From positions 62,001 to 126,000 of the forward strand of contig JABIHH010000063.1 of the NCBI GenBank assembly GCA_018649725.1: 64,000 bases of DNA. Direction: 5' to 3'. Source of the stretch: Rhodospirillaceae bacterium (GTDB taxonomy: Bacteria; Pseudomonadota; Alphaproteobacteria; Rhodospirillales; UBA2165). The notes beneath the pieces were generated by a model. That model made no database searches and was not told the origin of the DNA. It saw only the letters and a list, made by a program, of their open reading frames with translations. The translations under genes were made by a program, and so were the position numbers. Of the stretch, positions 42,208-51,911 are shown piece by piece (position 1 is the first letter of the stretch; every line of letters begins with the position of its first letter).

Positions 42208-43494
42208 GTGAGTATCGCCACTAAAATACGTGCCCAATTTTTGGATAAGGGCATTGCGCGGGCCTTAAGGCACCGCGAATACCGTATTTTCGCCCTGACG
42301 AATTGGGTTTCGACAATGGGCAATTGGTTCCAGCGCGTCGGCATCGGCTGGCTGGCTTGGGATATCACGCATTCTGGATTTTGGCTGGGCGCGGTGGCAC
42401 TTGCCGAAGCTTTGCCTTTGCTTTTGTTCATCGCTTTTGCCGGAGCCATTATTGATCGCATCGACCGCATGCGGTTAATCCGCTATTTGCAAATGTTGAT
42501 AATTTTACTGGGCGTGCTTTTAGTAACCCTCACGGCATTGGATTTGATGAACATCGTTTTGCTGGTATTGATCACCACAGCCCACGGTATGATCCAAACC
42601 TTTCACCTGCCGGTCCGCTTGACCATTGTGCCAAATCTGGTGCCGCGCAGTGATTTAACGCCGGCGGTTGCGCTGAATTCCGCGCTCTTTAATACTGCCC
42701 GGTTCATCGGCCCTGCCATCGCGGGGTTTGTTATCGCTAAATTCAGCGTTTCAATCGCTTTTGCGCTCTCAATTATCGGATTTGTTGCCTTTGCGATTGG
42801 CCTCCTGATGATCAACCCGCGCAGTGAGCAGCGACAGAAAAGCCAGCCCAGCGGGTTATTGGCTGACGTGTGGGAAGGCATACGCTATGTCGGTAAGCAT
42901 AGCAGCATCGGTCCGGTTTTACTTTTTGTTTTCATTGGCGCCTCCTTTTCCAGAGCCTTCATGGATCTCGCGCCGGGTATTGCGGATGATGTGTTTAACC
43001 GAGGTGCCGAAGGGTTTGGTCTTTTGCTATCCGCAATCGGCGTTGGCGGCATATGTGGTGCCATCGGGCTTGCCAATTACGGTAAAACCGATGGCTTGAT
43101 GAATGTCAGTCTGGTGTCGCTTGCCCTAACCGCGCTGTTTCTACTTGCCTTTACCGCGACAAACATATTCTGGCTCGCGCTCATCTTCTGCGCCTGCCTT
43201 GGGGTCAGCCTTGGCGTTAGCACCAATGCGCCGCAAATCCTTATTCAAAACACCGTCGATGGCGCCATGCGCGGCCGGGTCATGTCAATATTTGGCCTGA
43301 CCTATCGCGCTGGCCCAGCGCTCGGCGCACTGATCATGGGCGCAGCCTCGACCTATGTGGGCTTGCAAATTCCGGTTGCGGGCGGCGCTGTAATTTGCCT
43401 AATCGCCGTCCTCTTAATGCTGCCTAAGCGCAAAAGACTGGCGGCAGAAATGGAAGGTGAAAAACCTGCGCCCGAAGAGGCAAAAACCGCATGA
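42208..43494 (+). CDS. MFS transporter (first of a coupled pair)
   Basis: A 428-residue major facilitator starting at GTG 42208, with AAGGA about 13 bases before it. Some 12 membrane helices are visible, with the family loop IDRIDRMRLIRYLQML between helices 2 and 3 and GRVMSIFGLTYRAGPALGAL in the second half. It starts with ALRHREYRIFALTNWVSTMGNWFQRVGIGWLAWDIT, very like the next gene (ALRHRDFTIYALAGWLSNIGLWVQKTALFWLTWELT). It belongs to the MFS_3-type exporter group; substrate unknown. It overlaps the next gene by four bases (ATGA), so the two proteins are made together. Confidence 0.92.
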   Translation: MSIATKIRAQFLDKGIARALRHREYRIFALTNWVSTMGNWFQRVGIGWLAWDITHSGFWLGAVALAEALPLLLFIAFAGAIIDRIDRMRLIRYLQMLIILLGVLLVTLTALDLMNIVLLVLITTAHGMIQTFHLPVRLTIVPNLVPRSDLTPAVALNSALFNTARFIGPAIAGFVIAKFSVSIAFALSIIGFVAFAIGLLMINPRSEQRQKSQPSGLLADVWEGIRYVGKHSSIGPVLLFVFIGASFSRAFMDLAPGIADDVFNRGAEGFGLLLSAIGVGGICGAIGLANYGKTDGLMNVSLVSLALTALFLLAFTATNIFWLALIFCACLGVSLGVSTNAPQILIQNTVDGAMRGRVMSIFGLTYRAGPALGALIMGAASTYVGLQIPVAGGAVICLIAVLLMLPKRKRLAAEMEGEKPAPEEAKTA

Positions 43495-44774
43495 GCAATT
43501 TCGGCTATTTTGTCTCAAAGCTTGGCGAGCACGGCATGGGTCGCGCCCTGCGTCATCGGGACTTCACCATCTATGCTTTGGCCGGCTGGCTTTCCAACAT
43601 TGGTTTATGGGTGCAAAAGACAGCTTTGTTCTGGCTCACCTGGGAATTAACCAAATCCTATAGCGCCCTGGGTGGTCTGGCCTTCGCCGAGGCGATTATG
43701 ACGATCTTGGTCATGCCCTATGCCGGCACCCTAACCGATCGGTTTGACCGTTTGAAAATGGCCCGGATCAGCCAGGCATCACTTCTCTCTATTGGTACGC
43801 TCGTTGCGATGCTCTCGGCATTTGATTTAATCACCATCGAAATTCTATTTGGTCTGGTGATGATAAACGGTGTTGCCGAAGGCTTTTGGACGCCGCTTCG
43901 CATGACCATGCCGCCAAGCCTGGTACCCCGCGAAGACCTCCCGGCAGCTTTGGGCATCAGTGCGACCTTGTTCAATTTGGCCCAATTTGTCGGTCCGGCA
44001 CTGGGCGGCGTTATCGTATTTTGGCTGGGCGTCACCTATGCGTTCAGCTTTAATGCAGCAAGCTTTCTGGGCTATTTTTTCGTCCTCTTCATCATCAAGC
44101 TACGTTATGAAGAGGTTGTGTCACGCAAAACAGCGGGCTTTATAAAGGAATTTAAAGAAGGGCTCATCTACATTGCCGAGACACCCGGGCTCAGGCGCTT
44201 TTTGGTACTATCGCTCGGCGTATCACTGCTTATGCGAGCTTACCGAGAACTCTTCGCCGGTATCTCAGACGGCATCTTCGGCATGGGCGTTGAGGGCCTC
44301 GCGATCCTGAGCTCCGCCGCCGGATTGGGCGCCATGTTCACGGCCATTTTTCTTGGCAGTTTTGGCAAAATTAACGGCCTTATCCGCATAATTATGATTG
44401 GCCTGGTCATCGCTATGGTCGCGCAAATTGTGTTGGCGACAACAAATATTTTCTGGGTAGCGGTCGCTTGTGCCGCCGTCTTAAGCGGCACCGCGACCTA
44501 TGCCGGTATCGGCGGACAATTGCTGGTGCAAAATACCATTCACGGCGCGGTCCGTGGCCGGGTGATGAGCATTTGGGGAATGATTTTGCGGGGCGGCCCC
44601 GCTAGTGGCGCTTGGATGGTTGGAACACTTGCCGGTGTCAGCGACCTTCAATTCGCCTTTCTCACAGCAACCTTTTTGTTTTTTATCATCTGGCTCTGGA
44701 CGCTCCGCAGCACAAAACGCATGGCGGAAAGCCTCGAAAGAAGCGCTGAGGAAAGAGACGCAGATGCGCTTTAG
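43491..44774 (+). CDS. MFS transporter (second of a coupled pair)
   Basis: A 427-residue paralogue of the preceding transporter, sharing order and many motifs: TDRFDRLKMARI after helix 2, GRVMSIWGMILRGGPASGAWM near helix 10. It lies in an ATGA overlap with its neighbour. Two adjacent MFS genes of equal length may form a heterodimer or be a recent duplication with split substrate range. The 3' end abuts a triplicated 27-bp sequence belonging to the convergent oxoprolinase-type gene; the last codons and stop of this gene lie at its edge. Inner-membrane exporter, substrate unknown. Confidence 0.92.
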   Translation: MSNFGYFVSKLGEHGMGRALRHRDFTIYALAGWLSNIGLWVQKTALFWLTWELTKSYSALGGLAFAEAIMTILVMPYAGTLTDRFDRLKMARISQASLLSIGTLVAMLSAFDLITIEILFGLVMINGVAEGFWTPLRMTMPPSLVPREDLPAALGISATLFNLAQFVGPALGGVIVFWLGVTYAFSFNAASFLGYFFVLFIIKLRYEEVVSRKTAGFIKEFKEGLIYIAETPGLRRFLVLSLGVSLLMRAYRELFAGISDGIFGMGVEGLAILSSAAGLGAMFTAIFLGSFGKINGLIRIIMIGLVIAMVAQIVLATTNIFWVAVACAAVLSGTATYAGIGGQLLVQNTIHGAVRGRVMSIWGMILRGGPASGAWMVGTLAGVSDLQFAFLTATFLFFIIWLWTLRSTKRMAESLERSAEERDADAL

Positions 44775-44851
44775 CTTTTCCCAAACCCACCACCACTTTA
44801 TTTTTCCCCGAACCCACCGCCATTTTATTTTTCCCCGAACCCCCCACCGCC
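44774..44851. repeat. Tandem triplication of the 3' end of the oxoprolinase-type gene
   Basis: Three near-identical units of 21-30 bases lie in a row: 44822-44851 (in the gene, encoding GGGGFGEK and stop), 44795-44821 (27 bases, GGGFGEK and stop) and 44774-44794 (GGGFGKS). Read on the minus strand they are three copies of the gene's last codons plus its TAA. The outermost copy merges into the last codons of the convergent MFS gene. Confidence 0.85.
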
Positions 44852-47800
44852 GGGCGTCTCAATAATAATCACATCGCCCACGTTCATTTCGGCTTGGTCA
44901 GTGGGGCCGAGGATTTGCTCTTCACCCGACTTTCGAATGATGGTGGTTCTACCGGGCGAAGCTGCGTCACCGCCGGTCAAGCCAAAGGGCGGGTTTATCC
45001 GAGAACCTGACAAAATGGCAGCTGTCATCTCTTCTTCAAAGCGCAGACGCCGAACCACACCATCCCCCCCTCTATGACGTCCAGCGCCGCCTGAATTTTC
45101 CCGCACGCCAAAGGCTTCTAATATTACCGGGTAGCGCCATTCAAGCACTTCGGGATCGGTCAGCCTTGTGTTGGTCATATGGGTGTGGACGGCAGACGTG
45201 CCGCCGAAATCAGGGCCGGCACCGGCACCGCCGCAAATGGTTTCATAATACTGATACTGCGCATTGCCAAAGGTAAAATTATTCATCGTGCCTTGGCCCG
45301 CCGCCAAGGCTCCAGCCGCCCCAAACAAAGCGGCGGTAATCGCTTGCGACGTTTCGACATTACCGGCGACCACGGCTGCTGGATATTGGGGCGCCAACAT
45401 CGAGCCCTCCGGGATAATAATATCCAACGGCTCCAGGCAGCCATCATTAAGCGGGATGTCATCTTGCACCAGACAGCGAAAGACGTAGAGCACGGCAGCG
45501 CGGCTAACCGCCTTCGGTGCATTAAAGTTGCTGGGTCTTTGCGGCGACGTGCCGGTAAAATCAATCACCGCGCGGCGCGCCTTTTTATCGATCCGGATCG
45601 CCACCTTGATAACACTGCCATCATCCATCGGGTTTTCAAATTCACCATCCGGCAACTGGTCGAGCACGCGGCGCACACTTTCGGCCGCGTTGTCCTTAAC
45701 GTGACCCATATAGGTATTTACGACGCCTAGAGAGAAATGCAGCACAATGCGCGCCAATTCCTGCACGCCTTTTTCATTGGCCGCGATCTGCGCTTTAAAA
45801 TCAGCAATGTTTTGATCAATGTTGCGCGCCGGATAGTCGCCCGATCCTAAGAGGTCACGCAACGCTTGCTCGCGCAAAGTACCGCCTTCGACCAAGAGAA
45901 AATTATCGATCAGCACGCCTTCCTCTTCGACGCTCTGGCTGCTCGGCGGCATCGAGCCTGGTGTGATGCCGCCAATGTCGGCCTGATGGCCGCGCGAGCC
46001 GACGAAGAACAACAGTTCGGTATTGGTTTCATCAAAGATCGGCGTGATCACCGTGACATCCGGCAAATGGGTGCCGCCATTGTAAGGCGCGTTCAAGGCA
46101 TAGACGTCACCCGGCCGGATGGTGTCGCCGCGCGCGTGCAAAATCGCCCGCACACTTTCACCCATCGAACCCAAATGCACCGGCATGTGCGGCGCGTTGG
46201 CAATCAGGCTGCCATCGGCGGCAAAGACCGCGCAAGAGAAATCCAAGCGCTCCTTAATATTGACCGAGCTTGAAGTGTTGGCGAGCACCGCACCCATTTG
46301 CTCGGCGATCGACATAAACAAATTATTAAACACTTCGAGCATAACCGGATCAGCCTCGGTACCAATGGCATAGGTTTTAGGCCGGGGCTGGGTCCGGCGC
46401 AAAATCAGATGGCCCAGCTCTGTCACCTCTGCCCGCCAGCCCGGTTCCACCACCGTCGTGCCATTGGCTTCGATCAGAATTGCCGGGCCTTCAATCGCGT
46501 GGGTTGACAGCAACTGTGCCTGATCATAAATCGGTGTTGTGATCGGCTTGGCGTTAAAACAAACAGCCGACTGATCGAGTGCTACAGGATCAGAAATTTG
46601 GTCAACCGAGATAGGTTGGTCCTGCAGGCGTTCGGTCGCCCCAATCGCCTCAACGGCAATCGCCTCAACAACAAGGGTGCGCCCTGGGTCAACAAAGCCA
46701 AATCTCTGGCGGTGGGTATTTTCGAAAGAGCGTTGAAGCGCGGCGAACTCTCCAAACGAAATTTCAAGTGCCGTATCGGTGCCGAAATAGCGGAGATGCA
46801 CTTTTTTGGCAGTCGTGATATCGCCATCAGCAATCCCTTGGTCACGCAGTTCCTGGATAGCATCAGTGGATAATGCGGCGAACTGGTTCGTAATATATGC
46901 GTGACTTTTTTCATCCAGCTCTTGTTCAACAGCGCGCTCACGCATCGCTCGCAACTCTGCCAGTCCCATACCATAGGCCGACAACACCCCCGCCAAAGGG
47001 TGAATGAAAATCGTCTCCATACCGAGCGCATCGGCGACGCCGCAGGCATGCTGACCGCCTGCGCCGCCGAAACAGGTCAGCGCATATTCGGTGACGTCAT
47101 AGCCGCGCTGCACAGAAATTTGCTTGATCGCATTGGCCATATTTTCGACGGCAATTTTTAAAAAACCTTCGGCGACCTCTTCGGAGGTTGAGCCAATCTC
47201 GCGCGCCAGGACCGCGAATTTTTCCTGGACGATCGTCACATCTAACGGCGCGTCGGCGTTCTCACCAAAAACATGGGGGAAATGTTTGGGCTGAACCCGG
47301 CCCAGCATAACATTGGCATCGGTCACGGTGAGCGGCCCGCCTTTACCGTAACTCGCAGGGCCGGGATTGGCGCCGGCTGAGTCCGGCCCGACCCGAAAGC
47401 GGGCCCCATCAAAATGCAAAATAGAGCCGCCGCCTGCCGCAACCGTATGGATCCGCATGATCGGTGCCCGAACCCTGACGCCAGCGACTTGCGTATCAAA
47501 TGCGCGCTCAAACTCGCCGGCATAATGCGAGACATCGGTCGAGGTGCCGCCCATATCAAAACCGATAATTTTATCAAACCCTGCCATCTCCGCCGTGCCG
47601 ACCGCACCGACGACACCACCCGCCGGGCCAGAGAGAATACTGTCCTTGCCGCGAAAGCGTCTCGCATCGGTCAGCCCGCCATTGGACTGCATAAACATCA
47701 GCGTCACCTCACCGAGCTCGCCATTTAACTTTTCGGCAACCTGATCGACGTAGTGGCTGAGGATCGGTGAGAGATACGCATCGACCACCGTGGTGTCGCC

Positions 47801-48424
47801 TCTGGAAATGAGTTTCATTAAGGGGCTGACTTCGTGGGAGACCGAAATCTGCGTGAAGCCGATCGCTTTGGCGATCTCGGCGAGGCGTTGTTCGTGGGCT
47901 GGAAAACGATAGCCATGCATCAGCACAATCGCGACCGAGCGCAAGCCGTCCTCGAAAGCCGCTTGAAGTTCTTGGGCCGAGATTTCCTCATCCAACGGCG
48001 CCAATTCATCGCCCGTGGCATTGAACCTGCCCGGCACCTCGGCGATGCGGCTATAAAGCTGCTCAGGCAATTCAATGTTGAGGGCAAAAAGATCCGGACG
48101 GTTTTGATAGCCGATCCGAAGCGCATCCTTAAAGCCCTCATTGATGACCAACAGCGTCGGCTCCCCTTTACGCTCAAGCAACGCATTAGTGGCTACAGTT
48201 GTGCCCATCTTAACCGCTTGAATTTTATCTGCCGGGATCGCCGCACCCGGCGCAACGTCTAACAGCCTTCGAATACCTTCGATCGCCGCATCCTCGTAAT
48301 GCGCGGGGTCTTCCGACAGCAGCTTCCTGGAAATCAGCGCACCGTCCGGCTGACGCGCCACAATATCGGTAAAAGTGCCCCCGCGATCAATCCAGAACTG
48401 CCATTTTTTTTCGCTGTAAGTCAT
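44825..48424 (-). CDS. Fused hydantoinase A/B (5-oxoprolinase-type) protein
   Basis: The 1199-residue enzyme joins HyuA and HyuB, as in eukaryotic-type 5-oxoprolinase. HyuA part (1 to about 690): [14 protein letters not shown] near the start (ATP-binding family of acetone carboxylase type), [27 protein letters not shown], and the [14 protein letters not shown] turn. HyuB part (about 700 to 1199): [39 protein letters not shown], and PGGGGFG at the very end, a glycine-rich loop. It hydrolyses a lactam ring with ATP; 5-oxoproline is the main candidate, and hydantoins are possible. ChaC at 25 kb would make 5-oxoproline. The end of the gene is duplicated in tandem. Confidence 0.94.
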   Translation of the reverse strand: MTYSEKKWQFWIDRGGTFTDIVARQPDGALISRKLLSEDPAHYEDAAIEGIRRLLDVAPGAAIPADKIQAVKMGTTVATNALLERKGEPTLLVINEGFKDALRIGYQNRPDLFALNIELPEQLYSRIAEVPGRFNATGDELAPLDEEISAQELQAAFEDGLRSVAIVLMHGYRFPAHEQRLAEIAKAIGFTQISVSHEVSPLMKLISRGDTTVVDAYLSPILSHYVDQVAEKLNGELGEVTLMFMQSNGGLTDARRFRGKDSILSGPAGGVVGAVGTAEMAGFDKIIGFDMGGTSTDVSHYAGEFERAFDTQVAGVRVRAPIMRIHTVAAGGGSILHFDGARFRVGPDSAGANPGPASYGKGGPLTVTDANVMLGRVQPKHFPHVFGENADAPLDVTIVQEKFAVLAREIGSTSEEVAEGFLKIAVENMANAIKQISVQRGYDVTEYALTCFGGAGGQHACGVADALGMETIFIHPLAGVLSAYGMGLAELRAMRERAVEQELDEKSHAYITNQFAALSTDAIQELRDQGIADGDITTAKKVHLRYFGTDTALEISFGEFAALQRSFENTHRQRFGFVDPGRTLVVEAIAVEAIGATERLQDQPISVDQISDPVALDQSAVCFNAKPITTPIYDQAQLLSTHAIEGPAILIEANGTTVVEPGWRAEVTELGHLILRRTQPRPKTYAIGTEADPVMLEVFNNLFMSIAEQMGAVLANTSSSVNIKERLDFSCAVFAADGSLIANAPHMPVHLGSMGESVRAILHARGDTIRPGDVYALNAPYNGGTHLPDVTVITPIFDETNTELLFFVGSRGHQADIGGITPGSMPPSSQSVEEEGVLIDNFLLVEGGTLREQALRDLLGSGDYPARNIDQNIADFKAQIAANEKGVQELARIVLHFSLGVVNTYMGHVKDNAAESVRRVLDQLPDGEFENPMDDGSVIKVAIRIDKKARRAVIDFTGTSPQRPSNFNAPKAVSRAAVLYVFRCLVQDDIPLNDGCLEPLDIIIPEGSMLAPQYPAAVVAGNVETSQAITAALFGAAGALAAGQGTMNNFTFGNAQYQYYETICGGAGAGPDFGGTSAVHTHMTNTRLTDPEVLEWRYPVILEAFGVRENSGGAGRHRGGDGVVRRLRFEEEMTAAILSGSRINPPFGLTGGDAASPGRTTIIRKSGEEQILGPTDQAEMNVGDVIIIETPGGGGFGEK

Positions 48425-48580
48425 TGTTTCTAAATGATGTTTTTACAAATTTAAACTTTTTTCGACGGAAAGCGATTTCTGTCGCGTTTTATCCTCAAGA
48501 GCGCCACCCAAGAAAACAACATGCGGCGTTCTTAGTTTGACGTAAGAAGATAATGAAAGAAAACAGAAAAGGAAGGCGAC

Positions 48581-49108
48581 ATGAAAACGAAATTTTTAAC
48601 TTTATTAGTCGCAAGTATATTTATTCTTGGCTCAACCGTTCAGCCAGCAAAAGCCGGCGGTGACGGCGAAGTCTTTGGCACCCTCATCGGCGCAGCCGTG
48701 GGTGGCTTGGTTGGATCGAACGTCGGTAAGGGCAAAGGCCAATTGGCGGCAACCGCTATTGGTGTTCTGTTCGGTGCCGGTATCGGCAACAGCATTGGAA
48801 ATTCGCATGACCAGGCTGGACAAATTACCAATACGGTTTATTCACCGCAGCCCCGCGTTATATACCAACCAACCCCGCAGCCTCGGGTGATTAAGAAAGT
48901 CATCTATGTTGAGCGACCCAAAACAATCACGAGAACTGTTGTTCGGGAGCGCGTGGTCTATATCAAACAAAAGCCCCGCCACTCTCGTAAATACAACAAA
49001 AGAAAGTATTGGCAGAAACGCCACAAACATGACTCTCGCCGGGTTTATTACAGTAGAGATCAATATGAAAACACGCGCTACGTCAGCCATCGCCGTAACC
49101 GATCTTAA
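48581..49108 (+). CDS. Glycine-zipper 2TM-domain envelope protein
   Basis: The 175-residue protein has a signal peptide (MKTKFLTLLVASIFILGSTVQPAKA, cut after AKA). A glycine zipper follows: GTLIGAAVGGLVGSNVGKGKGQLAATAIGVLFGAGIGNSIG, a Gly-xxx-Gly pair of helices of the Rick_17kDa/glycine-zipper 2TM family. The rest is highly basic and tyrosine-rich (ERPKTITRTVVRERVVYIKQK, RKYNKRKYWQKRH), which might bind cell wall or DNA. Such proteins sit in the outer membrane or periplasm. A strong terminator follows at 49164. Function unknown; related to the 17 kDa surface-antigen family only in the zipper. Confidence 0.88.
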   Translation: MKTKFLTLLVASIFILGSTVQPAKAGGDGEVFGTLIGAAVGGLVGSNVGKGKGQLAATAIGVLFGAGIGNSIGNSHDQAGQITNTVYSPQPRVIYQPTPQPRVIKKVIYVERPKTITRTVVRERVVYIKQKPRHSRKYNKRKYWQKRHKHDSRRVYYSRDQYENTRYVSHRRNRS

Positions 49109-49163
49109 TTAATTACGTCGATTACCTCACGCTTAAGTCATTAGGCTTAGGCGCCCTCGACAG

Positions 49164-49202
49164 CCGGTCCGTCTCTTAACTGAGGCGGGCCGGTGGGTTT
49201 TT
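49164..49202 (+). terminator. Rho-independent terminator
   Basis: CCGGTCCGTCTC pairs with GAGGCGGGCCGG (twelve pairs, including G-T pairs) around TTAACT, and a T-run (49198-49202) follows. It terminates the glycine-zipper gene, 55 bases downstream. Confidence 0.8.
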
Positions 49203-49299
49203 ATGGGGGTTTATATGGGGGTTTTTGAGACTCTCACAATTGAGCGAGAACCCGCCTGCTCCCTTGCAGTCAGCCAATTAGCAAACTATCTTTCTAGCC

Positions 49300-50112
49300 A
49301 TGACGAAAAAGCGAAAAACTTTAGGTCTCATAATTTTGGTAGTTGTGATCATGGCGCTGCTTCATCCCCACAGAAATAATGCCGGCGCGCAAGGTTGGCG
49401 CAATGCCAGCCAGGAACCGGTTGGGCTTGCCCCGGACCCTGCCCTGACATCCGAGGCGGTCGTGCAGGTCTACACGGCACGCACTTGGGGATGGCGGGGC
49501 TATCTTGGTGTCCATCCCTGGATCGCCGTCAAGCCGAGCAATGCGGCGGCCTATACGGTCTATGAAGTCATTGGCTGGCGCTTGCGCTGGGGCGAGAATG
49601 TTGTGGCGATTCGCGAGCGTGTCGCCGATGCGAGATGGTTCGGCAATGCGCCCGAACTGCTCGCCGATATGCGCGGCGACGGCGTCGATGCCATCATTAA
49701 AAAAATCGATAAGGCCGCCCGCTCCTATCCCTATACCGATAATTACGCGGTCTTTCCTGGACCCAACTCCAATACCTTTGTCGCCCATGTTGCCCGCCAT
49801 GTGCCGGAATTGAAAATTGATCTGCCGCCGACGGCAATCGGCAAAGATTATCTCGGCTCCGAGCTAGTCGCCAAGACGCCGAGCGGAACCGGCTATCAAG
49901 TTAGTATCGGCGGATTGTTTGGTGCTATGGCAAGTCTCAAGGAAGGCCTAGAGATTAATATCTTAGGGCTGGTCTTTGGCATTAACCCGCTGGAGCCCTC
50001 AATCAAACTACCGAGCATCGGCCGCATCGGTCCAGCCCGAAAGCTGGATTTTGACGGCCCATCCAAAATTTCCAAAGCGGGTGCAGAAATGGCTACCGAG
50101 AAGCCGCTTTAG
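49300..50112 (+). CDS. DUF3750 domain protein
   Basis: The 270-residue protein has one N-terminal hydrophobic segment (TLGLIILVVVIMALLHP), possibly a signal anchor. The DUF3750 family blocks are clear: VVQVYTARTWGWRGYLGVHPWIAVKP, YTVYEVIGWRLRWG, NYAVFPGPNSNTFVAHVARHVPEL and LPPTAIGKDYLG. The His, Tyr and Asn/Ser residues of PGPNSNTF and HPWIAV recall a peptidase-like or hydrolase-like active site, but the family has no known function. It is transcribed from its own promoter region after a terminator and converges on the second SPINDLY-type gene, sharing four bases at the ends. Confidence 0.9.
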   Translation: MTKKRKTLGLIILVVVIMALLHPHRNNAGAQGWRNASQEPVGLAPDPALTSEAVVQVYTARTWGWRGYLGVHPWIAVKPSNAAAYTVYEVIGWRLRWGENVVAIRERVADARWFGNAPELLADMRGDGVDAIIKKIDKAARSYPYTDNYAVFPGPNSNTFVAHVARHVPELKIDLPPTAIGKDYLGSELVAKTPSGTGYQVSIGGLFGAMASLKEGLEINILGLVFGINPLEPSIKLPSIGRIGPARKLDFDGPSKISKAGAEMATEKPL

Positions 50113-51773
50113 CCGCCCTTGTTTTCCAGACAATATTTTTGCCAAGCCTCAATAAATGCTGCCTCCAATTCGTGAACATGGGCACCAGCGTCAAAAATAC
50201 TCCCTTGCGCACGGCCCCGTAGATCCTGGCGAAGTGACGAGAGCGCCGCCTGATCAGAAGCCAAACGTAGCGCCGCCGCTTTATAATCACTAACCGAACT
50301 CGTCACCCACTCATCGAGCCCCAGCCGATGCATCAGTGAGCCGGTCAGCCTGCCCATGAAGACGTTGCCCGCCAGCGTAAGCACCGGCACGCCCATCCAG
50401 AGCGCTTCATAACTCACCGTGCCACCGCCAAAGGGAAACGGGTCGAGCGCGATATCAATCGTATCGTAAACGCTGAGATAAGCCGCTGGATCAGGTGTAA
50501 ATCCTTCAAAAATTAAGCGCTCTTCAGTGATGCCTTGGCCGGCAAATGCTACGGAGATCTGGCCACGCAGACCGGCATTCTCGAAGGCGCGATGCTTTAA
50601 CAGCAAGCGAGATCCCGAGACACCACCCAGAATCTCAGACCAGGCCGCAATAACCTCGGAACTAAGTTTGGCTATATTGTTGCACGAGCCAAACGTAACA
50701 AATCCGTTTGCCAATGCCGGCAAGGCACTTACCTCTGGTCCCTGGTCAAATTGCTGATAGGTATTAAATCCAGAAAGCCGGATAAGGTTTTCGGTATAAT
50801 GCGCATCATCTGAGCCGGGCGGCGAAATAAAGTCATCGGTGATGAGATAGTCGGCTGCTTGCAAGCCGGTCGTCGAGACCAAATTGGTGCAGGCGATTTG
50901 AATGGGCGCGGCCCGGTGAGCGAGAATATCGCGGTAGCGGGATTTAAAGGTGCAGGGATGGGCCAGAATATCGATCTCGTCCCGGCGCATGCTCTCGGCT
51001 ATCTCAGCCGCGCCTTTGCCCCGAACATCAACCCAATGATCCAGCGTCTCACTTATGGCTGAGGGCGGAGCACCGTCATCGCTACGATAGCCATAACCGA
51101 AAACTTCAAATTTTGCTGTGTCATACTGGGCCAGGATTGGCGCCAAGAATCTAGTGGTGACATGCAAATCAAGTTCGGGCAAAAAGTAAGCGAGCTTTAA
51201 AGGGCGCTCCAATGATAGGTCATTGGCAAACGGCGGTGCCTTTTCAACACTTCCTTCCAGCAATGTCCCCCATTTTCGATTGGCGTTATAAATTTCACCC
51301 GGCGTTGCGTCGCTCGAGAAATTCAGCGCGAATAGATAATTGGCCCAGATGGTTTGGCTGTAAGGAACAAGTTCAAGCGCTTGTTTGAAAGCCTGACAGG
51401 CCTGGTCGGCATAGCCTTCAGCAAAGCAGGCATTGCCTAGATTGTAATGCGCCTCGCTCGAATTTGGCTCTAGCTTTATCGCTTTATGAGCATGAGATTT
51501 TGCCTGCTGAACGTCACCAATGGCGAGATAGGCGGAGGCGATATTGAGATGATAATCGGAGACATTGGCGTTTAGCAGAATTGCTTTGCCGATAAGCTCA
51601 ATCGCTTTCGAATAATTGCCTTCCGCATGAGAGATCATACCCAACAAATGCACGGCATCCGGCTGACCCGGATCGATCGCCAGGACTTTGCGATAAATCT
51701 CAGCCGCTTCGGGCAATCTACCGCTGCGCTGGTGGCTCAAGGCCGTTTCAATGATATGCTCAAGATCGCTCAT
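50109..51773 (-). CDS. TPR protein with SPINDLY/OGT-type glycosyltransferase domain (second copy)
   Basis: The 554-residue protein has four or five N-terminal TPRs (e.g. SDYHLNIASAYLAIGDVQQAKSHA, AHYNLGNACFAEGYADQACQAF), then a Glyco_transf_41 domain: KLAYFLPELDLHVTTRFLAPIL, IDILAHPCTFKSRYRDILAHRAAPIQIACTNLVSTTGLQAADY, FVTFGSCNNIAKLSSEVI, and DTIDIALDPFPFGGGTVSYEALWMGVP. It is shorter than the paralogue at 30.7 kb and differs in the first lobe: the DLAGHSVNNR loop is DILAHPCTFKSRYRD here, so donor or acceptor use may differ. A cytosolic protein glycosyltransferase is the natural reading. It stands apart from other glycosylation genes. Confidence 0.92.
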   Translation of the reverse strand: MSDLEHIIETALSHQRSGRLPEAAEIYRKVLAIDPGQPDAVHLLGMISHAEGNYSKAIELIGKAILLNANVSDYHLNIASAYLAIGDVQQAKSHAHKAIKLEPNSSEAHYNLGNACFAEGYADQACQAFKQALELVPYSQTIWANYLFALNFSSDATPGEIYNANRKWGTLLEGSVEKAPPFANDLSLERPLKLAYFLPELDLHVTTRFLAPILAQYDTAKFEVFGYGYRSDDGAPPSAISETLDHWVDVRGKGAAEIAESMRRDEIDILAHPCTFKSRYRDILAHRAAPIQIACTNLVSTTGLQAADYLITDDFISPPGSDDAHYTENLIRLSGFNTYQQFDQGPEVSALPALANGFVTFGSCNNIAKLSSEVIAAWSEILGGVSGSRLLLKHRAFENAGLRGQISVAFAGQGITEERLIFEGFTPDPAAYLSVYDTIDIALDPFPFGGGTVSYEALWMGVPVLTLAGNVFMGRLTGSLMHRLGLDEWVTSSVSDYKAAALRLASDQAALSSLRQDLRGRAQGSIFDAGAHVHELEAAFIEAWQKYCLENKGG

Positions 51774-51911
51774 AATATTCTAAAAAAAACGCGTGCGGTT
51801 TCTGCCAAGATGACTAAATATAGCCCGATTATAATATCAGAAGATTAGTAACACACTAATGCCCCGGGTCTAATATCCTCGGGAAAGGTTTTTAAAGAGC
51901 ATGCATTTAAC

